The notes under the pieces are model-generated. The model did no database searches, was not told the DNA's origin, and saw nothing but the letters and a program-made list of their open reading frames with translations. Made by a program: the position numbers and the translations under genes. Below are positions 56,967 to 64,000 of a stretch of 64,000 nt of DNA, piece by piece (the stretch's first letter is position 1; each line of letters begins with the position of its first letter). The stretch is from the NCBI GenBank assembly GCA_963812255.1, contig CAWEUM010000003.1, forward strand, positions 1,178,001 through 1,242,000, written 5' to 3'. This DNA is from DATJGR01 sp963812255 (GTDB taxonomy: Bacteria; Pseudomonadota; Gammaproteobacteria; Pseudomonadales; Azotimanducaceae).

Positions 56967-57042
56967 TGGTGCTCACAACCGGATTCGAACCGGTGGCCTC
57001 TTCCTTACCAAGGAAGTGCTCTACCTACTGAGCTATGTGAGC
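56967..57042 (-). tRNA. tRNA-Thr (anticodon GGT)
   Basis: A full cloverleaf is present with acceptor GCTCACA pairing to TGTGAGC and an encoded CCA. The anticodon stem CTTCC/GGAAG encloses TTGGTAA. It is the last tRNA of the Thr-Tyr-Gly-Thr cluster before tuf, as thrT in E. coli. Confidence 0.97.
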
Positions 57043-57117
57043 AATAGAGCTTCCAGCTACTGCGGCCGACATCCGCGAACGCGAATCGACCCAGAGTTCG
57101 GGAAGGCATCCGCTCGA

Positions 57118-57191
<74 letters not shown>

Positions 57192-57291
57192 CGCACAATT
57201 CTTTCCACCTCACTGGCGCGACCAACGTGTACCAACTCCGCTGGCCAATTCGCAAAGACTTCGTCGTCTTGCGGGTTCGATTCAGACTGCC

Positions 57292-57376
57292 TGGTGGAGG
57301 GGGTAGGATTCGAACCTACGAAGGCTAAGCCGTCAGATTTACAGTCTGATCCCTTTGACCGCTCGGGAACCCCTCC
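57292..57376 (-). tRNA. tRNA-Tyr (anticodon GTA)
   Basis: This is an 85-nt class II tRNA with a long variable arm. Acceptor GGAGGGG pairs with CCCCTCC; the anticodon stem CAGAC is followed by the loop TGTAAAT; CCA is encoded. It corresponds to tyrU. Confidence 0.97.
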
Positions 57377-57490
57377 GAGCAAGGACGCGCGATTCTGCCC
57401 GCGACCCCCAACCATGTCAACGACAGAGAGGGCGTTATCCCTGTAAATGCAAGCACTTACGTTATCGTTTGACACTGCGTGACCCGCGCT

Positions 57491-57566
57491 TGGTGCCGCC
57501 ACAAGGAGTTGAACCCTGGACCATCTCATTACAAATGAGCTGCTCTACCAACTGAGCTATGGCGGC
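57491..57566 (-). tRNA. tRNA-Thr (anticodon TGT)
   Basis: Acceptor GCCGCCA pairs with TGGCGGC; the anticodon stem CTCAT/ATGAG encloses a loop with TGT; CCA is encoded. It is the first gene of the cluster and starts about 10 nt after the predicted transcription start. It corresponds to thrU. Confidence 0.97.
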
Positions 57567-57581
57567 CGAAATGGGGGCGGC

Positions 57582-57610
57582 ATTCTATAGAATGCGCGGT
57601 TGGCACGCAA
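57582..57610 (-). promoter_or_regulatory. Promoter of the tRNA-tuf operon
   Basis: TTGCGT (57610-57605) and TAGAAT (57587-57582) are 17 bp apart. The discriminator is GCCGCCCCC, strongly GC-rich and suited to stringent control. It lies in the gap between birA and tRNA-Thr(TGT). Confidence 0.75.
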
Positions 57611-57640
57611 CGATTCGGAACTCGGTGCCTACCTGCGCAT

Positions 57641-58462
57641 TCAATACTCACCCCGAAGTGACACCTCCCCGGCGCTGAAATGACGGACACCTTGTTCCGT
57701 CTCCAAGATGATTTCGCCGTTGTCTGTGACACCTCGGGCGACGCCTGCGACCGATTCACTCGCGCTGATCAGACGAACGCCGTGGTGCTGATGTGCATGC
57801 AAAGCCTCCCACTCCGAGCGCATCGATGCGAATCCTTTCGCCTCGAAAAGCCGCATCAGGTCGTGAATGCTGTTGATCAACGCGGCCACGAGGTCGTTGC
57901 GCGAAACGTTTAGATTTCGATCCAGCGCGTCCCCAACAGGCAAACCAAGGCGTGCGCCGATTTCGACGTTGGATCCCACATTGATCCCAACGCCAATAAC
58001 CACATCCAGCGGACGGGAGATCCGGACGATTTCGATCAGTATCCCGCCCAGCTTGTTTCCGTCGAGAAGGATGTCGTTCGGCCATTTGAGCGAGACTCCG
58101 GTGACACCGGACCGCTCCAGCGCATCTGCAACCGCCACGCCAACAACCAGACTGAGCGGCGCAACGTCGGCCATCGCAACCGAGATACTGGCGCCCAACG
58201 ACAGCGCGATATTGCCGCCCGCCGGCGTCAACCATGTCCGGCCCCGGCGCCCCCTTCCATGTGTTTGTCGTTCGGCGATACATACGATGCCGTCGATCGC
58301 CTCGGCGGCAGCTCGTTTCATCAGGTGCGTGTTCGTCGAGTCAATCTCGAGATGGATGTCGAGTTCCTTCAGCCAGCGCGCGGCATCGAGCGAAAGACCC
58401 GCCTGAATGACTTCGCTTCTGAGCGGCTGATGAATGGAGCGCATTTCTTTGTATCGAGACAT
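57641..58462 (-). CDS. birA: Biotin-[acetyl-CoA-carboxylase] ligase lacking the DNA-binding domain
   Basis: The enzyme activates biotin as biotinyl-AMP and attaches it to the acetyl-CoA carboxylase carrier protein. Catalytic features are IDSTNTHL, AERQTHGRGRRGRTW (biotin/AMP loop), KWPNDILLDGNKLGGIL and GIGVNV-like GVGINVG. From the ATG at 58462 it has 273 residues; 58444 is also possible. The N-terminal winged helix (about 60 residues) that makes E. coli BirA a repressor is missing. Any longer start runs into the rrn terminator hairpin at 58524-58550. In E. coli murB lies between rrf and birA, and coaA follows birA; both are absent here. Confidence 0.9.
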   Translation of the reverse strand: MSRYKEMRSIHQPLRSEVIQAGLSLDAARWLKELDIHLEIDSTNTHLMKRAAAEAIDGIVCIAERQTHGRGRRGRTWLTPAGGNIALSLGASISVAMADVAPLSLVVGVAVADALERSGVTGVSLKWPNDILLDGNKLGGILIEIVRISRPLDVVIGVGINVGSNVEIGARLGLPVGDALDRNLNVSRNDLVAALINSIHDLMRLFEAKGFASMRSEWEALHAHQHHGVRLISASESVAGVARGVTDNGEIILETEQGVRHFSAGEVSLRGEY

Positions 58463-58523
58463 TCGGACCGACCCGCCGAATATATCTGACCTCGTCGCAT
58501 TGCGTATCCGCTTCCCAGAAACG

Positions 58524-58550
58524 ACAAGGCCCACCAAAGGTGGGCCTTGT
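58524..58550 (-). terminator. rRNA operon terminator
   Basis: A perfect 12-bp stem ACAAGGCCCACC/GGTGGGCCTTGT with a 3-nt loop lies 11 nt past the 5S gene on the minus strand. The following T content is modest (CGTTTC), so termination may be incomplete and allow some read-through into birA. Confidence 0.8.
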
Positions 58551-58560
58551 TTACTAAGAA

Positions 58561-58677
58561 GCCTGACGATGTCCTACTCTCACATGGGGAGACCCCACAC
58601 TACCATCGGCGCTGAGCCGTTTCACTACTGAGTTCGGGATGGGATCAGGTGGTTCCGACTCGCTATCGTCGTCAGGC
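58561..58677 (-). rRNA. rrf: 5S ribosomal RNA
   Basis: The minus strand begins GCCTGACGACGATAGCGAG and ends GGACATCGTCAGGC. The terminal helix closes, and the internal segment TCCCATCCCGAACTC is conserved. The length is about 117 nt, usual for the family. Confidence 0.95.
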
Positions 58678-58698
58678 AAACCGCTAAACCGGTGCCAG

Positions 58699-58719
58699 AA
58701 CAAATTGGATTCAATGCAG
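58699..58719 (-). other. 3' arm of the 23S processing stem
   Basis: This segment is complementary over 21 bp (one mismatch) to 61804-61824 on the other side of the 23S gene. The two would pair into the long duplex normally cut by RNase III. Confidence 0.8.
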
Positions 58720-58741
58720 GTTCGATGCGTCGGATACGCTG

Positions 58742-61652
<2,911 letters not shown>

Positions 61653-61803
61653 CAACGCACCGCTTAGGATGCTCGAATCACACGATCTCAATCGCCAACA
61701 TACCTTGACGCATCAAACTGCTGCGGACGGCCAATCTCGAACGATCGGACACTCCACAGCCTCTTCTTGTCGCATCGACACGATCGTCGAATGCAACCAG
61801 TAA

Positions 61804-61824
61804 CTGCATTGAATCCAAATTGTT
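61804..61824 (-). other. 5' arm of the 23S processing stem
   Basis: This is the partner of 58699-58719. It begins within the spacer boxA, so the processing stem and the antitermination site overlap by a few bases. Confidence 0.8.
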
Positions 61825-61833
61825 AAAGAACTT
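61820..61833 (-). promoter_or_regulatory. Spacer boxA antitermination element
   Basis: The minus strand reads GTTCTTTAACAAT between tRNA-Ala and 23S, matching boxA. boxA binds NusB with uS10 (encoded at 38699-39010) to assemble the rRNA antitermination complex. Confidence 0.75.
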
Positions 61834-61915
61834 GCGCCACGGCGCAAAGAGCTCACATCTAGTGATTGGCACCACTAGATGTGCGCTCTCAAAGCTGCGT
61901 CGCCATCGGTCGAAT

Positions 61916-61991
61916 TGGTGGAGCCGAGGAGGATCGAACTCCTGACCTCCTGCGTGCAAGGCAGGCGCTCTCCCAGCTGAGCTACGGCCCC
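61916..61991 (-). tRNA. tRNA-Ala (anticodon TGC)
   Basis: Acceptor GGGGCCG pairs with CGGCTCC (one G-T); the anticodon stem CCTGC/GCAGG encloses CTTGCAC; CCA is encoded. It lies in the 16S-23S spacer after tRNA-Ile. Confidence 0.97.
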
Positions 61992-62023
61992 TCGAGAACT
62001 GCCAATGTCCGTGTTGCTCTAGA

Positions 62024-62100
<77 letters not shown>

Positions 62101-62160
62101 GACTTCGGTCGCCCCAACGAGCGCCGTGCGCTCCATACAACAACCATGTCGACGCAATTC

Positions 62161-62201
62161 AGCAAGCCATTCGTGTGAGCGCGGGAAAGTCGCAATGAAC
62201 C
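62161..62201 (-). other. 3' arm of the 16S processing stem
   Basis: This spacer segment is largely complementary to 63852-63893 in the rrn leader; AGCAAGCCATTCGTGTG pairs perfectly, and the rest has a few mismatches. It forms the RNase III substrate around 16S. Confidence 0.8.
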
Positions 62202-62253
62202 TTGATGCCGCATCGACTCAGCTCATAAAGCGTCGTTGATGAGGCCTTTCGTT

Positions 62254-63794
<1,541 letters not shown>

Positions 63795-63851
63795 TTAACG
63801 TCTCGCTTTGTCTCTTCCGAAGAAAAGACGCAGCTACAAGAATAAACGCTT

Positions 63852-63893
63852 GGTTCATTCCAAACTTTCGGGCGCCCACACGAATGGCTTGCT
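63852..63893 (-). other. 5' arm of the 16S processing stem
   Basis: This leader segment pairs with 62161-62201. It lies between the leader boxA and the 16S 5' end. Confidence 0.8.
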
Positions 63894-63897
63894 TAAG

Positions 63898-63909
63898 TTT
63901 TTAAAGAGC
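63898..63909 (-). promoter_or_regulatory. Leader boxA antitermination element
   Basis: The minus strand reads GCTCTTTAAAAA, close to the boxA consensus, about 35 nt after the predicted transcription start. Together with the spacer boxA it would keep RNA polymerase resistant to Rho through the operon. Confidence 0.7.
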
Positions 63910-63944
63910 GGGCCGCACGGGTGTCCGGCGACCAAGGGGTGCGT

Positions 63945-63972
63945 ATTATACGCAGCGACTTTTGCTTAGCAA
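63945..63972 (-). promoter_or_regulatory. rRNA operon promoter
   Basis: TTGCTA (63972-63967) and a consensus TATAAT (63950-63945) are separated by 16 bp. The discriminator ACGCACCCC is GC-rich, as in growth-rate-controlled rrn promoters. Only 28 bp upstream are in the window, so any UP element or Fis sites cannot be fully judged. Confidence 0.85.
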
Positions 63973-64000
63973 GGGGCGCCCGAAGACGATTCTCGCTCCC

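Noticed and set aside
58463..58537. Longer birA from a TTG at 58537
   Set aside because: The start would be inside the rrn terminator hairpin, and the extra residues do not resemble a winged helix.

Overview
The window is about 60% GC and looks like a gammaproteobacterium. The evidence is an E. coli-like 16S/23S operon with tRNA-Ile and tRNA-Ala in the spacer, a LolB/RlpA/LipB/MltB envelope set, a three-helix SecE, the hemA/lolB divergent pair, an nadD-rsfS-rlmH-mrdA-rodA-rlpA-dacA-ybeD-lipB cluster, and complete rpoBC, str, S10, spc and alpha operons in gammaproteobacterial order. I cannot name the genus. The 16S has an uncommon V3-flanking sequence, so it may be a deep or poorly sampled lineage.

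Left part (1-25.1 kb). prs, tRNA-Gln and lolB read leftward. hemA-prfA-prmC-moeB read rightward as a tight operon for tetrapyrrole entry, RF1, the RF1 methylase and an E1-like adenylyltransferase. A long leftward block follows from a Lon-N-like gene through proA, nadD, rsfS, rlmH, mrdA, rodA, mltB, rlpA, dacA, ybeD and lipB; it covers cell elongation and peptidoglycan, ribosome maturation, NAD and lipoate. Between the Lon-N gene and ssb lies a decayed, frameshifted fragment that appears to come from a secreted repeat protein. ssb and uvrA are divergent across a gap holding a perfect inverted repeat and three tandem repeats. uvrA converges on a three-gene leftward unit: class V aminotransferase, MFS permease and a YgiQ-type radical SAM protein.

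Right part (25.2-64 kb). One continuous leftward translation supercluster runs rrn operon (16S-Ile-Ala-23S-5S), birA, tRNA-Thr-Tyr-Gly-Thr, tuf, tRNA-Trp, secE-nusG, rplKAJL-rpoBC, rpsL-rpsG-fusA-tuf, the S10, spc and alpha operons, and a terminator after rplQ. birA is the only gene in it not devoted to gene expression. Four non-rRNA promoters of a common design (TTGnnn, 17-bp spacer, TAGAAT or TACACT, GC-rich discriminator) can be read at the tRNA-tuf, str, S10 and alpha operons. The rRNA promoter, boxA elements and RNase III-type processing stems are also visible.

No defence system, CRISPR array, prophage or insertion sequence is seen. The unusual points are local. Two tuf copies are identical over the whole coding region but have different stop codons, and their codon usage is biased toward G-ending codons. 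BirA has lost its DNA-binding domain where murB would be expected. Terminator and promoter share bases ahead of the S10 operon, and a strong hairpin lies at the start of the str leader. dacA may start at a non-canonical AUC. ispE is missing from its usual place between lolB and prs.
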